This document shows positions 44,584-56,356 of a DNA stretch of 64,000 bases, one piece after another. The stretch covers positions 434,001 through 498,000 of the forward strand of contig NZ_FRAQ01000001.1 in the NCBI RefSeq assembly GCF_900142385.1, given 5' to 3'. Source of the stretch: Marinobacter antarcticus (GTDB lineage: Bacteria > Pseudomonadota > Gammaproteobacteria > Pseudomonadales > Oleiphilaceae). The notes beneath the pieces were generated by a model. The model made no database searches. It saw only the letters and a program-made list of their open reading frames with translations, and was not told where the DNA came from. A program made the translations under genes and the position numbers. The stretch's first letter is position 1, and every line of letters starts with the position of its first letter.

Positions 44584-45777
44584 ATGTCCCACGCGCTGGA
44601 TCTGGTGCTAATTGGCGGCATCATGTTGTTGGCTCTCGGGGCCCACACACTGGGCCAACGGGTGCATGTACCCAGAGTGACCCTCTTGTTACTGGTGGGC
44701 GCACTGTCCGGCCCCGAGATTCTTGATCTGATTCCAGCCAGAGTCAGTGACAATTTTGGCCTGGTGACAGAGCTTACTCTGGCGATGGTAGGTTTTCTGC
44801 TTGGCGAACGCATGTCTATGCGCGATCTCAGACAGGGTCGGGAAGCCATTATCGTAAGCCTGGCAGTGACCCTGGTCACGGCCTTGCTGATATTCGCCGC
44901 AACCTGGGCAGTGACGCAAAATTTACCGGCCTCATTGGTGCTTGCTGCCATCGCAACGGCGACCGACCCGGCAGCCACGATCGATGTAATGAGAGAAACC
45001 GGGTCCCGAGGGCCGCTGACCCGGGTAGTGGCACAGGTTGTTGCCATCGACGATGCCTGGGGTGCCATTCTGTTCAGCATCCTGCTGGTATTTGCTGAAC
45101 TGTTGTCGGGAAGCGGCGCGCACTTGTTCGAAACCATCGGGTATGGGCTCTATGAAGTTCTTGGAGCCATGATACTAGGAGTACTCTTGGGCCTGCCCAT
45201 GGCCTGGATGACGGGTCGTCTGAAACCGGGCGAGCCGATGCTGCTGGAGTCCGCGGGGTTTGTTTTCCTGGCAGCCGGCATTGCCGGCTCACTGGACGTG
45301 TCCTACCTGCTTACCTGCATGACCCTTGGAATAACTGTGGCAAACAGGGCATACCATCATGTGCGGCCATTCCGCTCCATTGAGGGCATCGTTGAGCCCT
45401 TCCTGGCAACGTTTTTCTTCCTGGCGGGTTTCGGTCTGGACTGGAAATTGCTGCCGACGCTGGGGATGCTCGGCGCTGTCTATATCCTTGCCCGGATCGC
45501 CGGCAGGATTCTCGGCGGGTACACCGGCGGAGTTCTTGCCGGCTCCAACCATATCGTGCGCTGGCGTAACGGTGCCTGTCTGTTACCTCAGGCAGGGGTG
45601 GCCATGGGCCTGGCTCTGGTCGCAACTCACCGCATGCCGGAGATAGCCTTCATCCTGCCGCTGATTATCGGCTCCACCGTGTTATTCGAGCTGATCGGGC
45701 CGCCAGTCACAATGTATCAACTCAGCAGGGCCGGAGAGTCCGGCAAAGGCTACGAGGAAGAACCGGACGACGATTAA
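44584..45777 (+). CDS. Cation:proton antiporter
   Basis: A 397-residue membrane protein with about 12 hydrophobic segments, of the Na+/H+ exchanger (CPA) superfamily. The ion-site pattern is AAIATATDPAATIDVMRETGS with a conserved TDP-type helix, followed by AIDDAWGAILFSIL. It lacks the C-terminal TrkA or UspA domains found in other members. The transported cation (Na+ or K+) cannot be decided. It is the second proton antiporter in the window, in keeping with a saline habitat. It converges with icd across a bidirectional terminator. Confidence 0.88.
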   Translation: MSHALDLVLIGGIMLLALGAHTLGQRVHVPRVTLLLLVGALSGPEILDLIPARVSDNFGLVTELTLAMVGFLLGERMSMRDLRQGREAIIVSLAVTLVTALLIFAATWAVTQNLPASLVLAAIATATDPAATIDVMRETGSRGPLTRVVAQVVAIDDAWGAILFSILLVFAELLSGSGAHLFETIGYGLYEVLGAMILGVLLGLPMAWMTGRLKPGEPMLLESAGFVFLAAGIAGSLDVSYLLTCMTLGITVANRAYHHVRPFRSIEGIVEPFLATFFFLAGFGLDWKLLPTLGMLGAVYILARIAGRILGGYTGGVLAGSNHIVRWRNGACLLPQAGVAMGLALVATHRMPEIAFILPLIIGSTVLFELIGPPVTMYQLSRAGESGKGYEEEPDDD

Positions 45778-45787
45778 GACCAGCCAC

Positions 45788-45828
45788 AAAAAAACCCGAA
45801 GAGCCGTATTACGGGCTTTCCGGGTTTC
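45788..45828. terminator. Terminator between the antiporter gene and icd
   Basis: AAACCCG (45792-45798) pairs with CGGGTTT (45821-45827), with an inner imperfect AGCC/GGCT stem. An A-run lies on the left, so on the minus strand it has a T-run. It probably ends icd transcripts and may serve both genes. Confidence 0.65.
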
Positions 45829-45870
45829 TGTCTCAGGCGGCCGGGCAAAATACCCGGATGCCGTCAGGGA

Positions 45871-48114
45871 TTACTTCACCGATGCGCGGGCATCTTCCAT
45901 AATCCGGTTGAGGGTTTCACTTGGTTGCATGATCGCCCTCACCTTTTCCGCAGGTGGGTGGTAGTAGCCGCCAATATCTGCAGGATGGCCCTGGATAACA
46001 CTCATTTCCTCCAGGATTTTATCCTTGTTTTCTTCAAGCTGTGCTGACATTTTCGTGAAGAACTCTTTGAGTTCCTTGTCGCTGTCCTGGCTGGCCAACC
46101 CTTCTGCCCAGTAGCGGGCCAAGTGGAAGTGGCTGCCACGATTGTCCAGCTCACCGGTCACACGAGAAGGCGACTGGTTGTTTTCCAGCAGGCGTTCGGT
46201 AGCTTTGTCGAGTGTCTGACCCAGCAGGCGTGCACGATGGTTATCGTGCTTCTCACCCAACTCATCCAGAGACACGGCAATGGCAAGGAACTCGCCCAAC
46301 GAATCCCAGCGCAGATGGTTTTCCTGCAGCAGTTGCTGCACGTGCTTGGGTGCAGAACCGCCAGCGCCGGTTTCATATAGACCACCACCGTTCAGCAGGG
46401 GAACAATCGACAGCATTTTGGCACTGGTACCCAGCTCCAGAATCGGGAACAGGTCGGTGAGGTAATCACGTAGTACGTTACCGGTTACAGAGATCGTATC
46501 CAGGCGGCGGATCAGGCGCTCCATGGTCCAGCGGATAGCCCGGACAGGCGACATGATGCGGATGTCCAGGCCATCGGTGTCGTGATCTTTCAGATAGGTG
46601 TTTACCTTGGTAATCAGCTGAGCGTCATGAGCGCGCTCGTCGTCAAGCCAAAAAACTGCCGGCATGCCGGTGGCACGGGCACGGTTAACAGCCAGCTTGA
46701 CCCAGTCTCGGATCGGCAGGTCTTTGGTCTGGCAGGCGCGCCAGATATCGCCCTTCTCCACGTTATGCTCGGTCAGGACGGTGCCGTCTTCGGCAATCAC
46801 ACGCACAACACCGTCTTCCTTGATTTCAAAGGTCTTGTCGTGGGAACCGTATTCTTCAGCTTTTTGCGCCATCAGGCCCACGTTTGGCACCGTGCCCATA
46901 GTAGTGGGGTCAAACGCGCCATTGGTCTTACAGAAGTTGATCACTTCCTGATAGATGGTGGCGTAGGTGGACTCCGGCATAACTGCCTTGGTGTCCTTGA
47001 GCTTGCCATCGCGAGCCCACATCTTGCCGGAGTTACGAATCATCGCCGGCATGGAGGCGTCAACAATCACATCGCTCGGTACGTGCAGATTGGTGATACC
47101 TTTTACGGAATCAACCATGGCGATTTCCGGACGATGCTCGTAAGTCTTGTGCAGAGCTTCCTGAATCTCTTCCTGCTTGGATTCCGGCAATTGCTTGATT
47201 TTCTCAGTCACGGACGACAGACCGTTGTTCGGGTTTACATCGATTTCATCGAACAGGTCGCCGTACTCGTCAAACAGCTCTTTGTAGAAAATCTTCACCG
47301 CGTGACCAAACACGATAGGGTGAGAGATTTTCATCATGGTAGCTTTCACATGCAGGGAGAACATCACGCCGGTCTTTTCGCAGTCTTCGATGGCATCTTC
47401 GAAGAATTTGCAGAGCGCTTTCTTGCTCATGAACATGCCATCGAGCACTTCGCCTTCGAGCAGCGGCAGATCAGACTTCAGGACCGTCTGCTTGCCTTTC
47501 TTGTTCTCGAAAACGATGCGGGCATTGGTCGCTTTGTCGAGAATCAGGGACTGCTCGTTGGAGTAGAAGTCGCCACCACGCATGTGCGCCACGTGAGTGC
47601 GTGAAGCCGGGCTCCACTCACCCATGGTGTGGGGGTATTTGCGTGCGAACGCTTTGACGGCCGCAGGAGCACGACGGTCTGAGTTGCCTTCACGCAGAAC
47701 CGGGTTTACGGCGCTTCCGAGTACTTTGGCGTAACGGGCGGTGATCTCTTTTTCTTCGTCGGTTTCAGGGTTTTCCTTGTACTCGGGAAGTTTGTAACCC
47801 TGATCGCTCAGTTCTTTAATGGCGGCGCGCAGCTGCGGGATGGAGGCAGAAATGTTTGGCAGCTTGATAATATTGGCATCGGGGTCTTTGGTATACTCGC
47901 CCAATTCCAGGAGGGCATCCGGAACCCGCTGATTTTCTTCGAGGAGATCCGGGAACGTTGCCAGGATACGAGCCGCGAGAGAGATGTCGCTGGTTTCGAA
48001 CTGGATGCCAGCCGGCTTGGCGTAGGTTTCCAGGATAGGAAGGAGAGACCGTGTAGCAAGAGCAGGCGCCTCGTCGGTCAGCGTGTAGACAATCTTGGCT
48101 TTGGAAGATTTCAT
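45871..48114 (-). CDS. icd: NADP-dependent isocitrate dehydrogenase, monomeric type
   Basis: This enzyme of the TCA cycle makes 2-oxoglutarate, CO2 and NADPH. The 747-residue length and the sequence throughout ([100 protein letters not shown]) identify the monomeric IDH-II class, unrelated in length to the 46-kDa Icd. ATG at 48112-48114 with AGGA five bases upstream is preferred over the upstream in-frame ATGs. An inverted repeat lies in its upstream region. Confidence 0.96.
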   Translation of the reverse strand: MKSSKAKIVYTLTDEAPALATRSLLPILETYAKPAGIQFETSDISLAARILATFPDLLEENQRVPDALLELGEYTKDPDANIIKLPNISASIPQLRAAIKELSDQGYKLPEYKENPETDEEKEITARYAKVLGSAVNPVLREGNSDRRAPAAVKAFARKYPHTMGEWSPASRTHVAHMRGGDFYSNEQSLILDKATNARIVFENKKGKQTVLKSDLPLLEGEVLDGMFMSKKALCKFFEDAIEDCEKTGVMFSLHVKATMMKISHPIVFGHAVKIFYKELFDEYGDLFDEIDVNPNNGLSSVTEKIKQLPESKQEEIQEALHKTYEHRPEIAMVDSVKGITNLHVPSDVIVDASMPAMIRNSGKMWARDGKLKDTKAVMPESTYATIYQEVINFCKTNGAFDPTTMGTVPNVGLMAQKAEEYGSHDKTFEIKEDGVVRVIAEDGTVLTEHNVEKGDIWRACQTKDLPIRDWVKLAVNRARATGMPAVFWLDDERAHDAQLITKVNTYLKDHDTDGLDIRIMSPVRAIRWTMERLIRRLDTISVTGNVLRDYLTDLFPILELGTSAKMLSIVPLLNGGGLYETGAGGSAPKHVQQLLQENHLRWDSLGEFLAIAVSLDELGEKHDNHRARLLGQTLDKATERLLENNQSPSRVTGELDNRGSHFHLARYWAEGLASQDSDKELKEFFTKMSAQLEENKDKILEEMSVIQGHPADIGGYYHPPAEKVRAIMQPSETLNRIMEDARASVK

Positions 48115-48220
48115 TTTCGTCCTCAGGCTAATAGGTGGGTTCAGGACGGTCATGGCAGGATCCGGCGCCTTGTGGGCGTCCGATCTTTGCAATGACTGAT
48201 TTTGGAACTTTTAATAGGGC

Positions 48221-48265
48221 TACTAAGATACCATTTTTTTGTAATCTCTGGTTACGATCTTAGTA
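48221..48265. promoter_or_regulatory. Inverted repeat upstream of icd
   Basis: TACTAAGAT (48221-48229) and ATCTTAGTA (48257-48265) are perfectly complementary, enclosing a run of seven T and an inner GTAA/TTAC pair. On the minus strand TATACT next to the right arm could be a -10. It may be an operator or a leader hairpin. Confidence 0.4.
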
Positions 48266-48375
48266 TAAGAACGGAGTAAAAACTCCTGATCTTCGGTAAC
48301 AGGGCGATGAAATGGCGGGAATTTACGAAACATTCTAACATTTTGGCCTGTAGGCTTAGGAGTAAAGCGTCGTGA

Positions 48376-48463
48376 TTAACGCCTCCCAAAACCCGCTCAA
48401 GCACATCCCTGTGGCGCTTGGGCTCCGCCATCCATGGCTCCGCACAGTTTTGGGAAGCGTTAA
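48376..48463. repeat. Long hairpin element C (different loop class)
   Basis: The 17-base arms at 48376-48392 and 48447-48463 are complementary except for one position that is a G-U wobble in a minus-strand RNA. The 54-base loop contains CTCCGCCATCCATGGCTCCG and GTGGCGCTTGGGCTCC, motifs that look like a dispersed repeat. It lies 46 bases beyond the aacS stop on the same strand, so it may be the operon terminator or an mRNA 3' structure. Confidence 0.7.
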
Positions 48464-48508
48464 CCCCGCCACTTCTCGAGCTTCTAAGTTGCCTTCCGAG
48501 ATTAAAAA

Positions 48509-50500
<1,992 letters not shown>

Positions 50501-50516
50501 CCGTCGCTCCTGTTGC

Positions 50517-51296
50517 TTACTGCATGTGCCAGCCGTGGCTGACAACAATAGATTGGCCAGTGAGGGCGGCCGAGGGAAAGGCTGCAAGGTGCACGGCCAT
50601 TTCGGAAACATCTTCCAGCGTGGTGAACTTGCCGTCCACTGTATTCTTCAGCATGACCTTGCTGATCACGTCTTCTTCAGAAAGACCAAGCTCTTTTGCC
50701 TGTTCCGGTATCTGCTTGTCCACCAACGGCGTTCTTACAAAGCCCGGGCAGATGATATTGCTACGCACACCGTGTTCCGCACCTTCTTTGGCAACCGCAC
50801 GGCACAAACCCAGCATACCGTGTTTCGCCGCCACGTAAGGGGCTTTCAGGGGTGAAGCTTCCAGCGAATGCACAGAGCCCATGTAAAGCATAGTGCCCCC
50901 GCCACCCACATACATCTGCTTGAGCGCGGCCCGGGTTACCAGGAAGGCGCCATCGAGGTGCACATTCATCACCCGGCGCCAGTCCGCATAGGCCAGTTTG
51001 TGCAGGGGATCTATGTGCTGGATACCGGCATTTGCCACAGCGATATCCAGGCCGCCCCAGGTTTTAACAATGGTGGCGACACCTTCATCGACAGCCGCCT
51101 CGTCGGTCACGTCCATGGCCAGGGCCATAGCCGTGCCGCCGGCTTTTTCGATGGCGTCAACGGCCTCTTGTGCGCTTTCCAGCGTAAGGTCAGCTACCAC
51201 TACACGGGCACCTTCACGGCCATAGTGTTCGGCAATGGCCCGGCCGATGCCACGTCCCGCCCCGGTAATCAGGGCTATCTGGTTTTCTAGACGCAT
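50517..51296 (-). CDS. bdhA: 3-hydroxybutyrate dehydrogenase
   Basis: It oxidises D-3-hydroxybutyrate to acetoacetate with NAD+. The 259-residue SDR protein starts at ATG 51294-51296 (GGAG six bases upstream). It has the cofactor motif [13 protein letters not shown], catalytic Ser in [21 protein letters not shown] (Tyr-x3-Lys), and the substrate-class block [25 protein letters not shown], ending [11 protein letters not shown]. The latter two blocks are typical of true 3-HBDH. It sits 10 bases after the TRAP permease gene and just before aacS, which defines the pathway. Confidence 0.96.
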   Translation of the reverse strand: MRLENQIALITGAGRGIGRAIAEHYGREGARVVVADLTLESAQEAVDAIEKAGGTAMALAMDVTDEAAVDEGVATIVKTWGGLDIAVANAGIQHIDPLHKLAYADWRRVMNVHLDGAFLVTRAALKQMYVGGGGTMLYMGSVHSLEASPLKAPYVAAKHGMLGLCRAVAKEGAEHGVRSNIICPGFVRTPLVDKQIPEQAKELGLSEEDVISKVMLKNTVDGKFTTLEDVSEMAVHLAAFPSAALTGQSIVVSHGWHMQ

Positions 51297-51306
51297 TATT
51301 ATCTCC

Positions 51307-52671
51307 TTAGTCGTAAGCCACGCTGGGCAGCCAGGTCGCGATCTCGGGTACCAGGAATACAATCGACAGTGCTATCAGCTGAATAATGATAAAGGGTATG
51401 ACGCCCTTGTAGATGTCGATCACCGTGATTTCCGGCGGCGCCACGCCCTTGATGTAGAAAAGTGCAAAGCCTACCGGTGGCGTCAGGAACGACGTCTGCA
51501 GGCACATGGCAAAGAGGATAGTGAACCACACCAGGTCGAATCCGAGATGTTGGACCACCGGTGCCACCAGCGGAAGAATAATCAGGGTGATCTCAACCCA
51601 GTCCAGGAAGAAGCCAAGCAGGAACACCGCGAACAGAATGGTCAATATCACGCCATAGGGTCCGAATGGCAGCCCCAGCAACGCATTTTTGATCACCTCG
51701 TCGCCACCAAGACCCCGTAGCACCACGGAGAAAGCCGTTGCGCCAAGGAAAATCGCAAAGATAAAAGCGGACGTGCGGGTGGTCTGTTGAATCGATGAGC
51801 TGAGCACTTTCAGGTTCAGGCGTCTTGCCATCAGGGCCAACACAAGAGCCCCCAGAGCACCAACGCCGGAAGCCTCCGTGGGCGTGGCTATACCGGCAAA
51901 GATAGAACCAAGCACACCAAGAATCAGCGCAGCCGTGGGCAGAACTGCCTTGGCCACTTCCCAGACAATGCTCCAGGATACTTTCTCAGTGCCCTCCGGC
52001 ACCGGCGCAATGTGCGGCTGCAGCAGGGGGCGGATCATGGCATAGGCAACGTACATGGCACCCAGCAGCAGGCCGGGCAGGAACGCTCCCATGAACAGAT
52101 CACCCACCGACGCTTCCGGAACCGCCAGCCGGTCTGCCATCAGCACCAGCATGATGGAAGGAGGAATAAGGATCCCAAGAGTGCCTGTGGCGCAGGCTGT
52201 GCCCACGGCAAACCCCTTGTCGTACTTGTTCTCCATCATCACGGGCAAAGAGAGCATGCCCAATAACACCACGGAAGCGCCAATGATGCCGGTGGTGGCC
52301 GCCAACAGTACGCCAATGATAATCACCGTTACCGCATACCCGCCGCGGACCGCGCCAAAAAGTTTTACCATGCTGTTCATCAGTCGCTCGGCGACACCCG
52401 ACTGATCAAGCATGATACCCATAAAGATAAACATGGGCAGAGCCACAAGGGTCTCACTGTTTACGACGTTCCATACCCGCTCGGGCACGAGCCCCATGGA
52501 GGAGGAATAGTCGAACCACAGATTGGCACCGAAATTTTCAACAGCCACCACACCAACAACTGTCCAGATGACTGCGGTGCCACCCAACACCCAGGCAACC
52601 GGAAAACCGGTCATCAATAGTGCCCCGAACGTCAGGAACATACCGATTACAAACAGGGTTTCAAGCTCCAT
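51307..52671 (-). CDS. TRAP transporter large permease (DctM type)
   Basis: A 454-residue membrane protein with about 12-13 helices: [82 protein letters not shown] and [20 protein letters not shown], all standard DctM signatures. It is the sodium-coupled channel subunit. It starts at the dctQ stop as TGATG. Given the neighbours, the cargo is predicted to be 3-hydroxybutyrate or a close hydroxy acid. Confidence 0.95.
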   Translation of the reverse strand: MELETLFVIGMFLTFGALLMTGFPVAWVLGGTAVIWTVVGVVAVENFGANLWFDYSSSMGLVPERVWNVVNSETLVALPMFIFMGIMLDQSGVAERLMNSMVKLFGAVRGGYAVTVIIIGVLLAATTGIIGASVVLLGMLSLPVMMENKYDKGFAVGTACATGTLGILIPPSIMLVLMADRLAVPEASVGDLFMGAFLPGLLLGAMYVAYAMIRPLLQPHIAPVPEGTEKVSWSIVWEVAKAVLPTAALILGVLGSIFAGIATPTEASGVGALGALVLALMARRLNLKVLSSSIQQTTRTSAFIFAIFLGATAFSVVLRGLGGDEVIKNALLGLPFGPYGVILTILFAVFLLGFFLDWVEITLIILPLVAPVVQHLGFDLVWFTILFAMCLQTSFLTPPVGFALFYIKGVAPPEITVIDIYKGVIPFIIIQLIALSIVFLVPEIATWLPSVAYD

Positions 52672-53309
52672 CAGGACGCATCCTCTTTCTTGTTATTTCC
52701 AGTCTCGATCCGGATTGGTTTCGGAAAACCGAAAAGCAGTGCGGTGACTTTCAGCAAGCGGGATAGCGCAGCCAGAATCAGAAGAACGAAAGACAATGCC
52801 AGAATACCCTTGAGAGCCCAGCGGTAAGGAAGCCCGGCAGGCGCCTGACTGGTTTCACCCTGCTGCCAGGAACTAAAGGCGTAGGGGATCATTTCGTAAA
52901 CCGCCAACCCGAGAAACGGTAACAACAGGAATACCAGTCCGAACAGTTCAATCCAGCCCTGGCCTTTCAGGGACAGGCGCTCATGGAGTACATCCACTCT
53001 CACGTGATCATCGACCACCAGGGTATAGGACAGCCCCAGCAGCCAGCCCACTCCAGCCAGATGCCACTGGACTTCTTCCAATGTCACAGAACCATGGTCA
53101 AAGGCATAGCGACCAACCACCGCCCAGATGATCACTCCGGTAAGCACGACCCATAGCCAGGAAGCACCCTTGCCGATCGCAGCGATCACACGGTCCATCA
53201 CCTGACTGACCCGGGTTGTTGGCAACTCTGTGTGATGATGGAGAAATTCGTCGGTGTCGGACACCGATGTCCGCACGTTCTGCGGTGAGCCTTTACCAGA
53301 CACCGTCAT
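52671..53309 (-). CDS. TRAP transporter small permease (DctQ type)
   Basis: A 212-residue membrane protein with four helices. The DctQ hallmark DHGSVTLEEVQWHLAGVGWLLGLSYTLVVDDHVRVDVLHERLS is at about residues 71-113. The N-terminal 35 residues are polar and longer than usual; an internal start at MDRVIAAIGKG is possible, but AGGA upstream of the first ATG supports the longer form. It lies 117 bases after dctP, with a hairpin in the gap. Confidence 0.92.
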   Translation of the reverse strand: MTVSGKGSPQNVRTSVSDTDEFLHHHTELPTTRVSQVMDRVIAAIGKGASWLWVVLTGVIIWAVVGRYAFDHGSVTLEEVQWHLAGVGWLLGLSYTLVVDDHVRVDVLHERLSLKGQGWIELFGLVFLLLPFLGLAVYEMIPYAFSSWQQGETSQAPAGLPYRWALKGILALSFVLLILAALSRLLKVTALLFGFPKPIRIETGNNKKEDAS

Positions 53310-53347
53310 ACAACAGTTCCTCGCTCAGAAAGCCCGTTGTGAAACAA

Positions 53348-53369
53348 GGATGGCCCCGAAGGGCCATCC
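53348..53369 (-). repeat. Intercistronic hairpin between the binding protein and permease genes
   Basis: GGATGGCCC and GGGCCATCC form a perfect nine-base-pair stem (53348-53356 with 53361-53369) closed by a four-base CGAA loop. There is no T-run. Such hairpins after solute-binding-protein genes protect the upstream message and lower permease expression. Confidence 0.7.
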
Positions 53370-53426
53370 AGACTTGGTTAGAGAGCACCAGAAGCTATTC
53401 CGGTGTCTCAGGGTCAGCCCGAGACC

Positions 53427-54479
53427 TTAAAGGTCCGCCGGAACATAGGCGCGTGTATCCCACACCTTGTAAGTCTCCATGAACTCGTTCTGGCTTTCAT
53501 AGACACGCTTGAAGTCAGCATCCTTGGAGGCTTCTTCTTTCAGCACTTCCCCGGTAACCGCTTTCAGCTCACGCAGAACGTCGAGGGGGATCTGGTCAGC
53601 CTGGACGCCCTTCGCCTGGAAGCCGGCCAAAACCTTACCGTTCTTGTACTCACCCTCGGCCAGGGCCATGGTTGTTGCGGCAGTGCAAGAGGCCACAACC
53701 AGAGCCTTCTGTGCTTCGGTGGTTTTGTTCCACTCGTCCTTGTTGATCAGCATGTACTGGGCAGTGAACTGCTGGTGCCAACCCGGGAACAGGTTGTACT
53801 TGACTACCTGATCAAAGCCGAGGATCTGGTCGATGGCTGGCATGGAGAATTCGGTCGCATCGATGGTGCCTTTTTCCAGTGCCTGATAGAGCTCACCACC
53901 GGGCATCATGGTAACCGAGGCTCCCAGTTTTTCCAGAACCTTACCACCCAGACCCGCGAAGCGAATCTTCAGACCCTTGTAGTCTTCCAGTGTTTCAATT
54001 TTTTCCGCATACCAGCCCGCTGTTTCAGGCCCGATAATGCCGCACAGCTGGGCGTGCACGTCGAAGCCCTTGTTGGCATAGACTTCCTGCAGCATTTCAT
54101 GGCCACCACCGTAGTAGTACCAGCCAGTATAGGCCCAGGGCTTCATGCCAAAGGGTACAGCCGCAAACAGGGGAATCGCAGGTACCTTGCCCTGGTCGTA
54201 ACCGATCCAGGTGTAACCTGCTTCGACCTTGCCATCGGAAACGGACTGCAAGATATCAAAAGGCGGAACCAGCTTGCCGGGCTCATAGACGCGAACCTGG
54301 ATGCTGCCATCGGAAGCGGTGTTGAGGCTATCGGCAACCCAGGCGGCAGGCGAACCCAGGCCAGGGAGATTGGTAGCGAAGGCGACCGGCATTTTCCAGC
54401 GCAGGTCATCGGCGAAAGCTGATCCCGTGGTCAGGGCGATCGCGGCGGCGATACCGGTAAGGGCCTTGATGGATGTCAT
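53427..54479 (-). CDS. TRAP transporter substrate-binding protein (DctP type)
   Basis: A 350-residue periplasmic protein with signal MTSIKALTGIAAAIALTTGSAFA. The DctP fold is clear: VPPFDILQSVSDGKVEAGYTWIGYDQGKVPAIPLFAAVPFG, LKIRFAGLGGKVLEKLGASVTMMPGGELYQALEKGTIDATEFSMPAIDQ (with the conserved arginine in KIRFAG that binds the substrate carboxylate). ATG at 54477-54479 has AGGAG eight bases upstream. It is the first gene of the operon, about 165 bases after a predicted sigma54 promoter. Confidence 0.94.
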   Translation of the reverse strand: MTSIKALTGIAAAIALTTGSAFADDLRWKMPVAFATNLPGLGSPAAWVADSLNTASDGSIQVRVYEPGKLVPPFDILQSVSDGKVEAGYTWIGYDQGKVPAIPLFAAVPFGMKPWAYTGWYYYGGGHEMLQEVYANKGFDVHAQLCGIIGPETAGWYAEKIETLEDYKGLKIRFAGLGGKVLEKLGASVTMMPGGELYQALEKGTIDATEFSMPAIDQILGFDQVVKYNLFPGWHQQFTAQYMLINKDEWNKTTEAQKALVVASCTAATTMALAEGEYKNGKVLAGFQAKGVQADQIPLDVLRELKAVTGEVLKEEASKDADFKRVYESQNEFMETYKVWDTRAYVPADL

Positions 54480-54654
54480 TGGCGAGTCTCCTAGCATTGT
54501 TATTTTATATGGCCAGCAGGATGGTTTTCCCGATGGCCTGATCTGAGTCTAGTCAGACATTGCAGGAAACGAGACGGACATTTGTAATTTTCGGGTCCAA
54601 CGAAAGCGTCAGTCTTGTTTTCTGCGTTGTTCTGACGTCCTGCATTTGGGAACT

Positions 54655-54670
54655 AGCAGAGACTATGCCA
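54655..54670 (-). promoter_or_regulatory. Predicted sigma54 (-24/-12) promoter of the TRAP-bdh-aacS operon
   Basis: Minus-strand TGGCATAGTCTCTGCT aligns with TGGCACG-N4-TTGCW, keeping GG at -24 and GC at -12 at the correct spacing, with three mismatches elsewhere. An activator of the right class is encoded immediately upstream. Confidence 0.65.
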
Positions 54671-54688
54671 AAAAAAAATTATTTTATA

Positions 54689-54701
54689 TATCAATGGCAT
54701 A
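54689..54701 (+). promoter_or_regulatory. IHF-like site
   Basis: TATCAATGGCATA matches WATCAANNNNTTR at all but one defined position, in a strongly AT-rich tract between the upstream sites and the -24/-12 promoter, where IHF usually bends DNA for sigma54 activators. Confidence 0.45.
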
Positions 54702-54733
54702 AATAAAATTAAAAAAATAACGACTATCAGGAC

Positions 54734-54749
54734 GTCCGGAATACCGGAC
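54734..54749. promoter_or_regulatory. Upstream activator site 1
   Basis: GTCCGGAATACCGGAC is a perfect 6+4+6 palindrome about 65-80 bases upstream of the -24 element. It shares its half-site with site 2. Confidence 0.65.
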
Positions 54750-54795
54750 AATACAATGCTATAGTCGTAGGTACTTGTACAGATATCAAGACACA

Positions 54796-54813
54796 TGTCC
54801 GGTAATCAGGACA
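54796..54813. promoter_or_regulatory. Upstream activator site 2, overlapping the activator stop codon
   Basis: TGTCCGGTAATCAGGACA is an imperfect palindrome with the same GTCC/GGAC outer bases as site 1. Its centre-to-centre distance from site 1 is 63 bases, six helical turns, which suits two activator dimers on one face. Confidence 0.6.
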
Positions 54814-56251
54814 TTTTTGCCAGTTTTTCGTACAGCACCGAGCGGGAAATACCCAGTAGCCGGGCGGCCTTGGTACGGTTACCTCTGCATGCAACCAGCG
54901 CCTCTTCCACTGCCTGAGCTTCCGCCTCCGCCAGTGTTGCGGCCAGTGGCCTGACAGGCCGCGACGCAATTTGCGAGGCGGGGCGCGCGCCAACCCGGGG
55001 CAGCACTTTGAACATGGCATCGGCATCCAGCACACCACCTTCCTCGCTCATGGTCAGGGCTCTTTCCAGCACATTACGTAATTCGCGGATATTCCCGGGC
55101 CAGTCATAACTTGCGAGAGCCGCAACACCAGCATCCGTAATCTCCGCACGCATATCCAGCCCTTCGCTGATATCCCAAAGCAGGGTTTCGCAGAGCAAGC
55201 CGAGGTCAGCGAGGCGGTCTCTCAGAGGTGGTATGGGGATTTCCAGCACGTTAAGCCGGTAATAAAGATCTGAGCGGAAAATGCCATCGGCAATCATGGC
55301 TTCGAGATTGCGACTGGTTGCCGCGATGACCCGAACGTCTATCGATGTCACCTTATTCGAGCCAAGGGGCTCGACCTCTCCTTCCTGCAGGACTCGCAAG
55401 AGTTTGGCCTGCAGCGGCAAGGGCATGTCGCCAACTTCGTCGAGAAACAGTGTGCCGCCGTTAGCGAGCTGGAACTTCCCTTCCCGTAGCTTGCGGTCTG
55501 CGCCAGTATAGGCGCCCGGCGCCACACCGAAAAATTCGGCTTCCAGGAGATTATCGGGAATGGCCGCCACGTTCACACCCACAAACGGCTTTTCTGCACG
55601 GCTGGAGACGGAGTGAATCGCCTGAGCCAGCACTTCCTTGCCGGTACCTGTCTCACCCAGCAACAGCACCGCCATCTCACGGCCGGCAGCCAGGCGGGCA
55701 CGGCGCTTGACCTCGAGAGCTCCAGGGCTGGCGCCAACAAAATCTCCGAGGCTGTATCGCGTACTCCTCGCTTTTTTTGCCAACGCCTTGCGAGCCGCAG
55801 CGAGATCCTGATGCAAACGCCGATACTTGCTGACCAGCGGCGTAAGCGGCTGCAGGTCGTCGTAGAGCACGAACGCCACAGCGCCTTCGATCTCGCCAGC
55901 CTCGTCATAAAATGGTAACCGGGTAACCACCAACTGTTGTTGCTGGTGCTCCATGATATCGAGCAGCAGTGGTTTGCCGGTTTCCACAACTTCGGGCATG
56001 CGGGTTTCAGGAATCACCTGGCGCACGGGGCGGCCGATAACACCAGCCGGGTCTTTCAAGCCAAGCAGCTGGGCATAGCTGTTGTTCATCCAGGTAATGC
56101 GAGCCTCGCGATCAACGGCAATCGCGCCTGCACTGGCTTCCTCGAACATGGGGAAGAGCGCTTCAATAAGGTCCCGGGTCAGCCCGCTTTTGTTTTTCTC
56201 ACCAAACAACTGTGTCATGTAGCGCGTACCGCCGGGTTCAATATCGTTCAT
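54806..56251 (-). CDS. Sigma54-dependent Fis-family transcriptional activator
   Basis: A 481-residue activator. A PAS domain (about 25-120; EEASAGAIAVDREARITWMNNSYAQLLGLKDPAG) probably senses the inducer. The AAA+ domain (about 165-400) has Walker A LLGETGTGKEVLAQAIHS, the sigma54-contact loop GAYTGA (Tyr in place of the common Phe), Walker B TLFLDEVGDMP, and R-finger region. The Fis-type HTH is at the C-terminus (GNRTKAARLLGISRSVLYEKLAKM). ATG at 56249-56251 was chosen; ATG 11 codons on is possible. By position it should activate the adjacent 3-hydroxybutyrate operon. Confidence 0.94.
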   Translation of the reverse strand: MNDIEPGGTRYMTQLFGEKNKSGLTRDLIEALFPMFEEASAGAIAVDREARITWMNNSYAQLLGLKDPAGVIGRPVRQVIPETRMPEVVETGKPLLLDIMEHQQQQLVVTRLPFYDEAGEIEGAVAFVLYDDLQPLTPLVSKYRRLHQDLAAARKALAKKARSTRYSLGDFVGASPGALEVKRRARLAAGREMAVLLLGETGTGKEVLAQAIHSVSSRAEKPFVGVNVAAIPDNLLEAEFFGVAPGAYTGADRKLREGKFQLANGGTLFLDEVGDMPLPLQAKLLRVLQEGEVEPLGSNKVTSIDVRVIAATSRNLEAMIADGIFRSDLYYRLNVLEIPIPPLRDRLADLGLLCETLLWDISEGLDMRAEITDAGVAALASYDWPGNIRELRNVLERALTMSEEGGVLDADAMFKVLPRVGARPASQIASRPVRPLAATLAEAEAQAVEEALVACRGNRTKAARLLGISRSVLYEKLAKMS

Positions 56252-56356
56252 TGCGAAAGCCCTGACACCCGGCATGGCCGGGTGAGTTGTCGGAAGTATA
56301 TGGCCCTCCCTGTAGAGTGAGCAAATGAGAGGACCCGCGCGACGATCAAAACACCC

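Larger units (their letters stand above)
48115..48508. other. 394-base intergenic region with two inverted repeats
   Basis: It holds the icd promoter region, a 9-base inverted repeat (48221-48265), a small GGAG/CTCC repeat near 48274-48287 and the long hairpin element C (48376-48463). No gene is seen. Confidence 0.6.
54480..54805. other. 326-base sigma54-type control region
   Basis: It lies between the activator's stop and the dctP start. From right to left on the minus strand it holds two palindromic upstream sites, a very AT-rich tract with an IHF-like site, a -24/-12 element and a leader of about 165 bases. No gene is seen in it. Confidence 0.7.
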
